Shown here: one piece after another, positions 10,397 through 20,655 of the stretch
How the letters are laid out: each line of letters starts with the position of its first letter
Position numbering within the stretch: position 1 is the stretch's first letter
NCBI RefSeq assembly: GCF_025370935.1
Contig: NC_133478.1
Location: 1,810,521-1,874,520, forward strand
Direction of reading: 5' to 3'
Origin: Choristoneura fumiferana
Lineage: Eukaryota > Arthropoda > Insecta > Lepidoptera > Tortricidae
DNA length: 64,000 nt
Translations under genes and position numbers: made by a program
The notes under the pieces: model-generated
What the model was told of the DNA's origin: nothing
What the model saw: only the letters and a program-made list of their open reading frames with translations
Database searches by the model: none

Positions 10397-10660
10397 GACG
10401 ACCGGATGGCCAAGTGGTTAGAGAATCTGACTACGAAGCTTGAGGTCCCGGGTTCGATTCCCGGCCGGGTCAGATATTTGTATGAATAATACGAATGTTT
10501 GTTCTCGGGTCTTGGGTGTTTAATATGTATTTAAGTATGTATTTATCTATATAAAGTATGTTTATCTGTTGCCTAGTATCCATCCATAGTAAAAGCTTTG
10601 CTTAGTTTGGGACTAGGTCAATTGGTGTCATGTGTCCCATGATATTTATTTATTTATTTA
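10397..10660 (+). mobile_element. tRNA-derived SINE, family A
   Basis: The head GACGACCGGATGGCCAAGTG / GGTTAGAGAATCTG and B box GGTTCGATTCC are tRNA-derived. The body includes TCTCGGGTCTTGGGTGTTTA and GGACTAGGTCAATTGGTGTC; the end is GTCCCATGATATTTATTTA. Other copies: 19605-19875, 43268-43531 (-), 62841-63114. Confidence 0.9.
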
Positions 10661-11036
10661 TCCCTCATGCCCACGGCCACTCTGTCAAGAGTTGTGTGAT
10701 TTAGAAGAAGACCTACTTTTTAAGATCTTCAACACAACATTAAACGCAATAAACAGTTTGAGTTCACACTCACCAAGATTTCAGAAGGATAACATGCAAA
10801 AGTACAATGTTCATCGAATGACGTGAAATGTCATTACGACACAGTAAAGTACAGTGGTGACCTAAGAACTAATAATAAATAATTATTTATTCGTAGCCTA
10901 AGAATTGAACTAATCGTTGGCAGGTACACTATAGGATTAGGTTTCGAACAACTTGGTTTTGGTTTCGGTTACCACTACAGTTGCGGTCAGAAACTAATTA
11001 AATAATTCAATGACTCAGCTATACAAATGGACGGAG

Positions 11037-11063
11037 TTTTGTGTGTGTGTGTGTGTGTGTGTG
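11037..11063. repeat. (GT)n microsatellite
   Basis: About 13 uninterrupted GT units. Confidence 0.95.
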
Positions 11064-11354
11064 GATTTTATGTGTAAATACGTTGTTACAAATGTAGTGT
11101 ATATAATAGTTTTCTATCGAATTTTATCCGAAAGTTCATACAAATTTTTACAGAGCGCGAACGCGAGTCCGACTCGCAATTTGCCGGTTTTTTCCGTCAC
11201 TAATATTAGTAAGTCACTAATATTACATAGTATGTAGGTACTAAACCTGAATCACATACAGTGTACATAGGTGCCTCGAGCTTTTAAAATGGTATATATT
11301 TTACATTGTTGTCATAATGACATTGTAAACTAATTGAAAGCCGTTGAATTGGAA

Positions 11355-11555
11355 GCCGTGGTGGCCTAGTGGTTTGACCTATCGCCTCTCAAGCAGAGGA
11401 GCGTGAGGAAACCTGCACAAACCTGCGAAGCGAATTAATGGTGCGTGCGAAGTTCCCAATCCGCACCGGGCCCGCGTGGGAACTACTGCCCAAGCCCTCT
11501 CATTCTGAGGGGAGGCCTGTGCCCTGCAGTGGGACGTATATAGTCTGGGATGATG
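11355..11555 (+). mobile_element. SINE family B with internal deletion
   Basis: The head GCCGTGGTGGCCTAGTGGTT runs to AAGCAGAGGAGCG, then jumps directly to GAGGAAACCTGCAC, skipping the B-box block present at 31242-31532. It ends GTGGGACGTATATAGTCTGG. Confidence 0.82.
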
Positions 11556-11904
11556 TACTGTAGGGACTAGGCTGTATACCGCTGGCAGGTGGTAAAACTG
11601 ACCACCTGGCAGGCTAGACTGACTTTATTATATATAATATATATTTACTATATTATATCATATAATGGTAGTATTTTTATATTGTATGTTTCTAGAATTT
11701 GACTTTAAAACGATTGACAGCGGTATAAATGCCGGAGCACAGATTGCTCCCGACAAATGTAAAATAATGAAATAATGTAAATTAGTGATAAGTTCTACCA
11801 AAAATCTAAATAAGTAATTGAAGAATAACCGTTTTTATTTTGAACTGAGTTTAAAGTCACGCGCGTAGATCCCCATCATCTAATCTCTTACCAAGTTACA
11901 GTCC

Positions 11905-12155
11905 CCACAGTACCTTGTATGTATGTATGTACGATCGTGAAAAAATCCTTTGTATTGGCGTTGAAATTTGGCATACTTATGTAAGTCTGATGGCTCCACT
12001 ATAATCTGGTAGTGATATCCTGGTGATTTAGCCAGGATTGTCTTCGCAGGAAGGAACTCCTCAACAATTAATGGCATCGAGTTGAAATTTCGTACGGAAA
12101 TGTAGTTTAAATGGCAATGCACGTACAGTCAACAAAAGTACAGTCAGCAAATAAT
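11905..12155 (-). repeat. Dispersed repeat, 'CGATGCCATTAACCGTTG' family, reversed
   Basis: TTTGGCATACTTATGTAAGT, AGCCAGGATTGTCTTCGCAG and AATGGCATCGAGTTGAAATT are the reverse of 4981-5258. Confidence 0.7.
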
Positions 12156-12588
12156 GCTTGTATTAAAAATGATTTTTTTATCAAAAACTTATTTAGGTAC
12201 CTCTACCTTTACCTGTAATTTGTATTTTTCAATTGAACTTTTTTGAAGCGTTTTTGAAAAAACAAAACTGGCAGAAAAATGGCCAGTATTATAAATTTAT
12301 TCTAAATAGCCTTTAAATAAGGCAAAATTGTTAAGAGGCCGTCCAAGGGCCATCCATAAAGTATGTCACAGATCAGGGGGGGAGGGGTCCGGCGGTTTGC
12401 GACACAAGAACAAAATAATTGCAAATTTCATAGCAATACACGTGACAAGGGGGTGGGCTAAAAACATTCTTTATTGCACACCGCAAATCAGTTAAAAAAA
12501 TACATATTGACACAAAATATAAATATACCTAGTGATAGTGAACGCCTACGAAAGCCTAAAAATAGTCAAGTACCTTATTCGTTCCCAG

Positions 12589-12767
12589 GAAGAAGCTGAG
12601 CCGGCTAAGCAACAGCTCCGTGATATCCACTCCTCGACGGCGCTTCAGGTCTGCGGCATCAGCGGCCCGGTTCACCATCTTTCGCGCCAACCGCGCCGGC
12701 AAGCTGCGGGCCAAGAGCTTCGCCAAAAAAGAGAAGAAGGCCACGCAGACATTGGCCATAGTTCTTG
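12589..12767 (+). CDS. Dop2R: Dop2R exon: end of loop 3 into TM6
   Basis: The exon is 179 bases and its first base completes a Lys codon. It encodes KKLSRLSNSSVISTPRRRF, then SAARFTIFRANRAGK, then KSFAKKEKKATQTLAIVLG, which is the juxtamembrane helix and the start of TM6. The pattern KKE-KAT-TLAIVLG is characteristic of the cytoplasmic end of TM6 in D2-like dopamine receptors. The Glu two residues before KKAT is the acidic TM6 residue that can pair with the Arg of the DRY motif. Ser/Thr and Arg clusters are possible phosphorylation sites. The acceptor is the AG at 12587-12588. The donor is GTGAGG at 12768, one base into a Gly codon. The intron to the next exon is only 262 bp and contains a foldback element. 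Confidence 0.95.
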
Positions 12768-12871
12768 GTGAGGGTTTGTTGAGAGATACTCATAGCCTCC
12801 TAAGTCGGAAGGTTTTTTAACAGATTTGGTGCTTCTGACAAACAAACTGATCAACATTAAATACATATACT

Positions 12872-13010
12872 GACCCGGATAACTCACGTCTTAAATCGAG
12901 TTTAGCTCGACATATTTCGGGCTAATCCATAGCCCTTCGTCTTCGGAGCAGCGGACGTGAGTTATCCGGGTCAATATGAGTGAGTCTCACGGTAGTTTCA
13001 TGTTTGAACA
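12872..13010. mobile_element. Foldback element inside the last Dop2R intron
   Basis: It starts TGACCCGGATAACTCACGTC, has the same body as the left arm of 13798-14054, loses most of the right arm, and ends ACGTGAGTTATCCGGGTCAA followed by TGAGTGAGTCTCACGGTAGT. It fills about half of the 262-bp intron between 12767 and 13030. The same downstream phrase follows the copy at 13798. Confidence 0.85.
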
Positions 13011-13029
13011 TTAACATCTCTAATTCCAG

Positions 13030-13244
13030 GCGTCTTCCTTTTCTGCTGGGCACCATTCTTCACCTGTTCCGTGCTGGACGCACTCTGCACAAAGCTCGGG
13101 CTTCCCTACGGCCCGGGAGTCACCGTGTTCATCCTGACCACGTGGCTTGGCTACATCAACTCCTTCCTCAATCCCGTCATCTACACCATCTTCAATCCTG
13201 AGTTCAGAAAGGCCTTCCGCAAGATCCTCCACTGCGGCACCTAG
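13030..13244 (+). CDS. Dop2R: Dop2R last exon: TM6-TM7, helix 8 and stop
   Basis: This is the terminal exon. Its first two bases complete a Gly codon, followed by 70 codons and TAG at 13242-13244. TM6 has the CWxP toggle as CWAPFF, with both aromatic Phe residues after the Pro. TM7 reads TTWLGYINSFLNPVIYTIF, containing the Trp and Tyr of the amine pocket and the NPxxY motif. Helix 8 is NPEFRKAFRKIL, and the protein ends HCGT. A very short tail ending at or near a Cys, the likely palmitoylation site, is a hallmark of D2-class receptors. The acceptor is the AG at 13028-13029. No AATAAA hexamer is visible from the stop to about 13800, so the poly(A) site is not placed. A MITE (13474-13620) and a perfect inverted repeat (13798-14054) follow closely. 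Confidence 0.97.
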
Positions 13245-13473
13245 CCCATAGACTACTTGGTCGTGTATGATTAGACCCGGTTCCCACAAGTAGGATCCCA
13301 GAGTGCACCGAGAACGCTTGTGTGGTTGGCGAGTGAATGAATGGTTAAATAAGACTCCATTGCTGGACGATGGAATCCATGGAGTTTGTGAAGTTTCCGT
13401 CAATATTTGGATGGAATAGTTTGTACTGGCACAACCAGAATAAGTAAATATACACCTATACTCCGTTTAATTT

Positions 13474-13620
13474 AAAGCCGGGTTTAGACTAGCAAAAAAA
13501 ATCGTGCAAGTTGCAATACATTGCGAGGACGTAAAGCGAACGAATTTGAAGTGGTCAATCGAGCGCCGCAAAGTATAATTCAACTTTCACGATTTTTCTT
13601 GCTTGTCTAAACTGGGCTTT
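13474..13620. mobile_element. MITE just downstream of the Dop2R stop
   Basis: AAAGCCGGGTTTAGACTAGC at the left and GCTTGTCTAAACTGGGCTTT at the right are imperfect inverted repeats around about 100 bp with no frame. The sequence flanking it on both sides (CTCCGTTTAATTTAA / GGTTTGAATTA) is present without the element at 63847-63866, which marks the insertion point. Confidence 0.8.
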
Positions 13621-13797
13621 AGGTTTGAATTATCGGTGAAATTGTAAACACGTTTCTCGGTATTTTGACCACAAATGGATTAAAAATACCTACATGTACA
13701 TTTAATAGCAGTTTTTATTTAATACAAGTTCACACAATTTTACATAGTTTCGTTGTTGCATTTAAAAACGTGTGCAAATTTTACCGTTAAGTTTTAA

Positions 13798-14054
13798 ATA
13801 TTAAATATAATGACCCGGATAACTCACGTCTTAAATCGAGTTTAGCTCGACATGTTTCGGGCTAATCCGTAGCCCTTCGTCTTCGGAGCAACGCGACTCA
13901 GCGGCTGCTGCAACACGCGCACACGCGGAGTGCGCGTGTTGCAGCAGCCGCTGAGTCGCGTTGCTCCGAAGACGAAGGGCTACGGATTAGCCCGAAACAT
14001 GTCGAGCTAAACTCGATTTAAGACGTGAGTTATCCGGGTCATTATATTTAATAT
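13798..14054. mobile_element. Perfect 125-bp inverted repeat (foldback MITE)
   Basis: The left arm 13798-13922 and right arm 13930-14054 are equal in length. Every base I compared matches as reverse complement, separated by a 7-base spacer. The outer part is shared with the copies at 8757, 12872 and 22371. The phrase GAGTGAGTCTCACGGTAGTT follows the right arm. No reading frame is seen. Confidence 0.92.
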
Positions 14055-14089
14055 GAGTGAGTCTCACGGTAGTTTCATGTTAAGTTTTA

Positions 14090-14640
14090 AATGTCAAAAT
14101 AACGACTATACAGGTCGATGCACAAAAGCTGGCACGAATGGATTGAATGAGTGAATGACATTATCTGTGTCACGTGTTACCTATTTCAATACACTCCATA
14201 CAAATATGAAAATGACATGCATCCAGTCATTTACGTACAAATTTTTTTAAGTGACATTACTTTCGTTCAATCGATTCATGCCAGCTCTTGTATATCTACC
14301 TGTATAAATGCTTTGTCTAACAATCATAATAATATTCATGTTTATTCGAGGATAAAGACTCCAAGTTGTGAAATTTAACAAATTAAATTCGACCAATAAT
14401 CGACGTTGTATTCCTGCTTTTAAGTAAATGAGAAAAATATTAGTGAACAGTGGAAGATCATCGCTCACTAGAAAATGCTTGACCAACTAAAATACACGGC
14501 GCCGCTCATAGAATCAATTCTTTGCCCTGAATATTGTACACAGCAGAACTATAGGCCTACAATTTGTTACCCTCATCCTGGGCCCTATTCCACCAACGTG
14601 ACAATTGTCAGTGACATATGTCGAGTAATTTGTATTTAAA
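14090..14640. other. AT-rich sequence, no feature recognised
   Basis: No coding-like composition and none of the repeat families named here. This may include the receptor 3' UTR or flank. Confidence 0.5.
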
Positions 14641-14654
14641 TTTAATGAGAATTA

Positions 14655-14880
14655 TGCCGTGAAACATGGGAGGGCCATATAGCACGGAGAAGAGATGGCC
14701 GTTGCGGCCGAAAAGTTCTCGTGTGGAGACCGCGGATTGGCAAGCGCAGCGTAGGTCCACCAACGAGATGGACGGATGACCTGGTTAAAGCCGCGGGTTC
14801 ACGGTCGATGCAGGCCGCAGCTAACCGAAGCGATTGGAGGTCTATGGGGGAGGTCTGTGTGATGATGATGATGATGATCA
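14655..14880 (+). pseudogene. C-terminal fragment of a LINE endonuclease/reverse transcriptase ORF
   Basis: It encodes a decayed version of the motif series GHxARRxDGRWGRKVLxWRP ... VGPPTRWTDDL ... SRSMQAAANRSDWRSMGE that is intact at 59180-59528. It ends in a GATGATGATGATGAT tail. Only the last part of the ORF is present, so it is a 5'-truncated copy. Confidence 0.75.
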
Positions 14881-14899
14881 TGTGAAACATAAATTATTT

Positions 14900-16840
14900 T
14901 TTCTAGTCGACATTTAGTTGTAGATTTGACGGTAAATATTGACATCAGATTAAAGCTGTATCAGGTTTGCGTTACAATTGTAGTGTTTCGTGACTAACAT
15001 ACGCGTATTGTCATAAGGGGCCTCCATATGAAAGTAGTAGTCGCACCTGTCAGCGTCGTGAAATAAGGCCCTGCCAGCGACAGGAACAGGTGTACCTAAG
15101 CAATACTTGCGCTGTCATGAAGGTAACATAGCCCAGTCTATTGTCTACTCTCGTGGCAGCGCTAGAGCTGCCTACGTCTGTTGCTGATGCGGGTACCAGT
15201 AGCTGCACACCACTACCATCTCGCTTAATACGGCCTTATTTTAAGGATCCTTTTACTTTTTGAACGCCATCCACGCCTATCAAAAACTGACATTGCTGAT
15301 CTGTCACGTGCCACGGATCCATTTCGATCTGCGTCCAAACTTATCAACTTCCTGCCTCAACTTCAACTTTAACTTGATCAGCTGCCTAAAAAAACTGGTC
15401 AAGGTGTGAGGCAGCCAGAGATGGTTTTTTGAACTTATAGGGTTTTTACAACCCTCACTAAAGTTTACTTGGCTGATATTTCGTTATTATGTCTGCATAC
15501 TGTAACGGACCCGAGTAACCGAATTTTTTTTTTAAGAAATAAAATATGCTAACTAAGTAACGATGTTCAGTTTCCTAAAGAAATCTGGGCGAGGTGTGAG
15601 CCAGCAGGAGTGATAGAAGCCTCATAGAGAGTATGGAGGTAAGGTAAGGTCCCCCTCCTGCTGGCTCGTATCGTGCTGAGGCACCGACTTCGAACGGTTA
15701 GAAAATTATATTCATAGTTTTTTTGCTTACGCATACTTTTAGCACTTATTAGTTACAATGAAATTTATAAGGGGAGAGTAATAAGGAAGGTATAACACGA
15801 ACTTCGTATTTCGAATTTCAGAATAGAAGAATAGAAGAATGCACAATTTTACGGTGGAAATTTTTCTATAACGTAGATGGCGTTTATCGTTCAAATCCCT
15901 AATTGTGTAAGATTCTTGAGCTTTACTAGTCATTTTAGATAAATGACGGGTCGTTTGATATTAAGTAAATAGAAGATTGCCAAAGCATTAAGGAGTAATA
16001 CATAATGTGCTACTGATATCTCACGAGATTGTATATGGAGCTATGTTTGATTTACCTTGCGATCTCACGATATTGGTGGATCTCGACGGCAGCGTGAATC
16101 AGATGGGCTACTCGAAGTTCGCATCGCACCGTCCCTTTCACTCGCGTATTAAATGACATAAGCGTCAGCGGGGCGGCAACATACGAAGTTCGAGTTTTGC
16201 ACTTCGTGGTATAGGGCCAGATCCCTGCGTCTCTATCCAGCACTATCCAAGCAATGACACTAGCATGGAGAAAATTAGATTAGAATGTCCATTGTAAAAA
16301 AATCTAAATTTTAGTTTTAGTTATATTTAATGAAATCTGTCCGGTATACTAAGAAAGAACAAACACAAAACCAGAAGCTGAAACCTGTGTATTTGTCATG
16401 CTTGTCATTGTTTCAAACAGCCTCAGTACCCATAAAAACACTTTATTCTAAGCTTGTAAATAACTAATTATTTATACCTACATATTACAAAATTAAAGTG
16501 TAAAAAGAAATGACGGAGGTCGAAAACAATAATTGTTGACTATTTACCAGACAGGGGTTTTTGAAATACTGTACAAAGTGTTGAATTTGAAATACTAGCC
16601 AAGTAGAAAATTACAGAACGCAGCCACGCAGCCGTTGAAAATATTTGAAGTACTTGAACTGTGTGCCCACTTTAGTCACACACACTTTCGTAGAACTGAG
16701 ACTAACCTTCTACATTCCCCTGTGGTTGTGAATCTCCTTAAATGTAATTATGAATTAATGTAAAGCAATATTAATGTATCTACTCTGTACATACGTAATT
16801 AGAACTAAATACTAAAACACAAATGTCAAGGGATGGTCAG
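14900..16840. other. No gene recognised; scattered repeat pieces
   Basis: Contains a possible small inverted element at 15058-15243 (GTGAAATAAGGCC and GGCCTTATTTT at the ends). A repeat at about 16040-16215 (CCGTCCCTTTCACTCGCGTA, AACATACGAAGTTCGAGTTT) recurs near 53400-53510 and 49975-50070. No exon-like sequence. Confidence 0.45.
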
Positions 16841-16847
16841 TGTGAAC

Positions 16848-17215
16848 TAATAGTATTTTATGCAACTGTATCGTAATAGGGGTCCTTAAAACTCGAGTAT
16901 AGGGTCACATGAGTGTTTTAAGGCCTAATTACGTACAGTTGCATACAGTATTTTACCTATATCCATATTAAATCCTCTATCATGTGTTCAAGAACCATTG
17001 AGAATTACCTGCATTAACGAGAACTAGGTAGGTATGTCTGCCCCACGAGCTGCGCGCGCGACGACCTGCTGCTGCACGTGCTGTAATGATGTATGAAAGC
17101 TCATTACGATACAGCCATGTTCATAATAGAATCCAATGTCGTAATGCTGGTCATTACCTATGGTTTTTGAACGCATAATTGAGGATTTACTATATGGGTG
17201 TAGATAAACACTATA
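16848..17215 (+). repeat. Dispersed repeat, 'AGGGGTCCTTA' family
   Basis: CAACTGTATCGTAATAGGGG, GGGTCACATGAGTGTTTTA and GACGACCTGCTGCTGCACGT match 1874-2215 reversed. The right part (GTAATGATGTATGAAAGCTC, TGGTTTTTGAACGCATAATT, TATATGGGTGTAGATAAA) matches 20652-20829. Confidence 0.65.
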
Positions 17216-17454
17216 AATTAAGCTTATGCACAGCGTATCTTTTACGCGCTGATGACGCACGGTTTGCGAAGCACGCGTTGACGGCGCCGTAGATTCTAAA
17301 AAAGTATATGAAGCGCATTGACGCACATCGACTACTAGGTACGTAAAAAAGCTGGCTTTGGTGGACTTTCATTCCTTTATAAAAAAACAGTGTTTATCTT
17401 CTCAACAAGTTCCTAAATTATGATTGGTTTTTTGGAATCTTTTTGTATTTTTTA

Positions 17455-17532
17455 TTTCCCAGTAGATTCCCAGTGATGGTCTTATTTTTCTGTTTTTTCT
17501 GTGCATCTATATTTCAGTTTGTATTTTCAAGT
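17455..17532 (+). mobile_element. End fragment of the tRNA-like foldback element
   Basis: GATTCCCAGTGATGGTCTTA, then TTTTCTGTGCATCTATATTT, identical in layout to the right end of 48397-48909. Confidence 0.7.
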
Positions 17533-17728
17533 TCCTAAATAACAATACCCCACCGATAGGTCAAATTTTAGCTTTTACCCGTGACTTTATCTGCGATGAA
17601 TTCTATTTTAGCTATCCTTCGGGAACTATGCAATTTTCCGGGTAAAACTATGTTTAATTCGTCTCAAGGTCTCGAACTATCTTCATATCAAATTTCATCT
17701 TAATAGATTCAGCGGTTTAAGCGTGAAA

Positions 17729-18274
17729 TACCGGCCAAGAGCTTGTCGTACACGCCTAGGATAGGGTTCCGTAGCCATTACGAAAAAAACAAATAATATT
17801 TTTCTAAGGATTTCGTATTTTGTACGGAATATTCCAAGTTTAGGTATATTTTATACCTTAGGCTGCTATTTACTCTTAAACTACTAATAAGCCGCTATAA
17901 TTTTCCTTGTATATTTGATATATTTACTACATTCTGATTTTTTTAAATTTTCCTCCCAACAGTTTAGATTTTAGAGGGGGGGGGGGGGTTAAAGTTGAAT
18001 ATTTCGCAAACAGATCACTGAATAGAAAAATTGTCTTAGCAACCTCCCAAAGTGTTTTTGTTTTTGTTCTGGTTTTAAAAGACCTATCCAACGATACCCC
18101 ACAATATAGGGTTAGTCGAGAAAAAAAAAACACCCCCACTTTACGCCTATGGGAGGTACTTTGTCGGCGTGACTGATATGTATATTCATGCCAATATGTA
18201 TAATTCTAGTACTAACGGTCTCTGAGCTTACCCGCGGACAGACAGACGGACTGACATGGCGAAACTAAAAAGGG
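17729..18274 (-). repeat. 'ACGGAACCC' dispersed repeat, reversed
   Basis: Starts ACCGGCCAAGAGCTTGTCGT and ATAGGGTTCCGTAGCC and ends with CATGGCGAAACTA. It is the reverse of the 5514-6152 type, with a run of about 12 G at 17978-17989. Confidence 0.75.
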
Positions 18275-18345
18275 TCAGTCGGATAGACAAAGTTACTTAT
18301 GCATTTATGATATTAGTAAGGATAAGTGTTAAATTATATTAATAA

Positions 18346-18728
18346 CAAGTGCTTTACCCGCGGCTTCGCACGTGTAAATCATTAGATACCTACTACGTTC
18401 TTTATCTCGTGGGAATATTCCCTCGAATATTGTAGGTATTAAATTCTCGCGGGAATTTCCGAAAACTACATCATTATTTTGATTGACGGTGTGTGATTGA
18501 TTAAAAACAACCATGTCAAATTTCATGACTCTAGGCCCAGCGGTTGTTATTTCAAGATTTTATACTTATCCCATGGGAATATCGGGATAAAAAGTAGCAT
18601 ATTATGTGTTATTCCAGATGTCCAGCTATCTATATACCAAATTTCATCGAGATCCGTCCAACCGTCTTAACGTGAAGGAGTTACGAATATACACACATAC
18701 TTTCGCATTTATAATATAAAAGTAGGAA
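18346..18728 (+). repeat. 'TTTACCCGCGGCTTCGCACG' dispersed repeat
   Basis: TTTACCCGCGGCTTCGCACG, GCCCAGCGGTTGTTATTTCA, CAGATGTCCAGCTATCTATA, TTTCATCGAGATCCGTCCAA and ACTTTCGCATTTATAATAT follow in order. Related copies: 41586-41918, 41919-42392, 50440-50640, 1205-1450 (-), 34380-34425 (start only). Confidence 0.8.
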
Positions 18729-19019
18729 GTGGGATATAAGAAGGATTATATATAAGCAGCTAGAAACTGATGTAGAGTAAAAGACTATCTGTTGCCCAGC
18801 AGTGGGCCAAAAAAAGATGAAAGATATAAAATTATTTAATCATTACAAAGTATTTTAAATGCAAAAGCATCTGACTGCCAGCTGAACGAATTGAAATGAA
18901 ATTTCGAGTGAGATTGGGACCCTGAAAAGGTCAGGGTAGTTTTTATCCCGGAAAATGCATGGTTCCCGCGGGATATCGATAAACCTATTTTACGCAGATG
19001 GAGTCGCGGGCAAAAGCTA

Positions 19020-19600
19020 CCTATTCTTTACTCCGTAAACGCAATTTATATTCCTCTCAGGGCGGTAATGAAATAGAGCTTTCATTGCAATTACGCGCGT
19101 CCATTCTAAACAATATTTAATTTGCGAAAACTCTTCAAAGCGAAACCATGCCCTCGCACTTAAGGTTTGTAAATAAGTAGAACGCGTTGTTTACGCGAAA
19201 GTTAACGCGTTAATCGGCAACGCAAAGTTTACGCGTCGCGTTTGGGTTGCGGATTATGAAGGCGTAGACTAATTATAATTAGAAGTTGAGGAGGTTTTGT
19301 ACGTAATTTTGAGATGAAGGTTTTGTTTTACGGTGATATCGTGAAATTTTATTTAAAAAAATATATTTATTATATAATTTTATTATTATTATTTATATTT
19401 TTTGTAACTGTTTTAAGTTATGCTCTAGTCATTTTATTTACCGCTATGGAAATCTTCATCGATATATTTGGTCAATTTAATGTAAATAAATTGGTAAGTT
19501 ATAGGTAGAAATTTTACGGTCGCTTGCGGGAAAAGCAACTTCAGCTTATTAGTTATTTATTTAGTTCATAAACCTGGTTTAGGAGTGATAGTTCCATACA
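19020..19600. other. Sequence outside the recognised repeats; possible conserved non-coding DNA
   Basis: The stretch 19050-19260 has balanced composition with CpG words (ACGCGCGTCCATTC, TTTACGCGTCGCGTTTGGG) and matches none of the repeats listed. No frame longer than 64 codons is seen. The function is unknown. Confidence 0.35.
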
Positions 19601-19604
19601 TTTA

Positions 19605-19875
19605 GACGACCAGATGGCCTAGTGGTTAGAGAACCTGACTACGAAGCTTGAGGTCCCGGGTTCGATTCCCGTGTCGGAGCAGATATTTGTATGAAAAATA
19701 CGAATGTTTGTTCTCGGGTCTTGGGTGTTTAATATGTATTTAAGTATGTATCTATATCTATATAATTATATTTATCCGTTGCTTAGTACCCATAACACAA
19801 GCTTGGCTAAGCTTACTTTGGGACTTGGTCAATTGGTGTGAATTGTCCCGTGATATTTATTTATTATTATTTATT
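19605..19875 (+). mobile_element. tRNA-derived SINE, family A
   Basis: GACGACCAGATGGCCTAGTG, GGTTCGATTCC, TCTCGGGTCTTGGGTGTTTA, and an end in TGATATTTATTTATTATT. Complete relative to the 10397 copy. Confidence 0.9.
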
Positions 19876-20282
19876 TTGACAGTAATAAACTGTGCTTAAG
19901 ACCAATTTTTTTTTTCAGCAACTGGCCAATTAATATGTTAATTATTTAATTATGTATGAGTCATTTCTCAACTGGAACTGTGCTGTAAATTCAATGCCAA
20001 AGATTATTTAATAAGTAGGTAAATAATTCATTATGGTGTACATAAATCGAACTAGCTGTTAATGTTTAGAAGTAAATAACATATTTAATAAGTCTACCTT
20101 GAATGTGTAAAAATTCCTGTAAAGATATTAGAGAACGTTGTAAAATTGATGTTGAAATAAATGGAAATAAAACTGGTCCCTTTTTGTTTTCTTTATGTAT
20201 TTAACGTTTATTAACTGGTCTATACATCTTCCTTTTGAACTACGACAATAATAGATCTCTCTCATACGGTCAAGGCCTTTAA

Positions 20283-20402
20283 GTCATGAGCCACCATGAA
20301 ACCATTTCACAGTAAACGTCATAGTGACATCGCATTAATTAACAAGGAAAATCGAAATGAAATGGATTTTCCTTTGAAAAGGTTTCATGGTGGCTCATGA
20401 AT
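20283..20402. mobile_element. Short foldback element
   Basis: CATGAGCCACCATGAAACC (20286-20304) pairs with GGTTTCATGGTGGCTCATG (20381-20399). GGAAAATC-type inner arms are also present. A related, unpaired fragment is at about 32190-32260. Confidence 0.7.
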
Positions 20403-20452
20403 TAATAGTATTTTATGAAACTGTATCGTAATAGGGGTCCTTAAAACACGAG

Positions 20453-20655
20453 TGTGGGTTTACTCATAAACGGCTGAACCGATTTAATAAAACTTAGCTA
20501 AGAGCTGTAAAGTGATTTTTTAACAAGATTAAACCGCATCAGTCCATCCATTTGGGAGCTATCATGCTACAGACAGACACAAGTATATTTTCCCCCGCTT
20601 TTTAGTGTAACTTATTTAAGTTAGTTACAATTAAGATTACTGTCAATTGCTGTAA
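20453..20655 (+). repeat. Repeat copy 1 of a close pair
   Basis: CATAAACGGCTGAACCGATT, TAGCTAAGAGCTGTAAAGTG and CCCCCGCTTTTTAGTGTAAC, ending TACTGTCAATTGCT. A near-identical copy lies 1.4 kb away at 21863-22065. Confidence 0.75.

Noticed and set aside
10397..10475. tRNA gene at the start of the family A SINE
   Set aside because: The tRNA-like head is followed by a conserved non-tRNA body, and four copies occur in 64 kb.
13020..13403. 127-codon open frame on the minus strand
   Set aside because: It is the antisense of the GC-rich last receptor exon, which has clear TM6-TM7 motifs on the + strand. The minus frame shows no domain.
19314..19508. 64-codon hydrophobic frame
   Set aside because: The hydrophobicity comes from a TTATTATTATT tract; no start context or homology is apparent.
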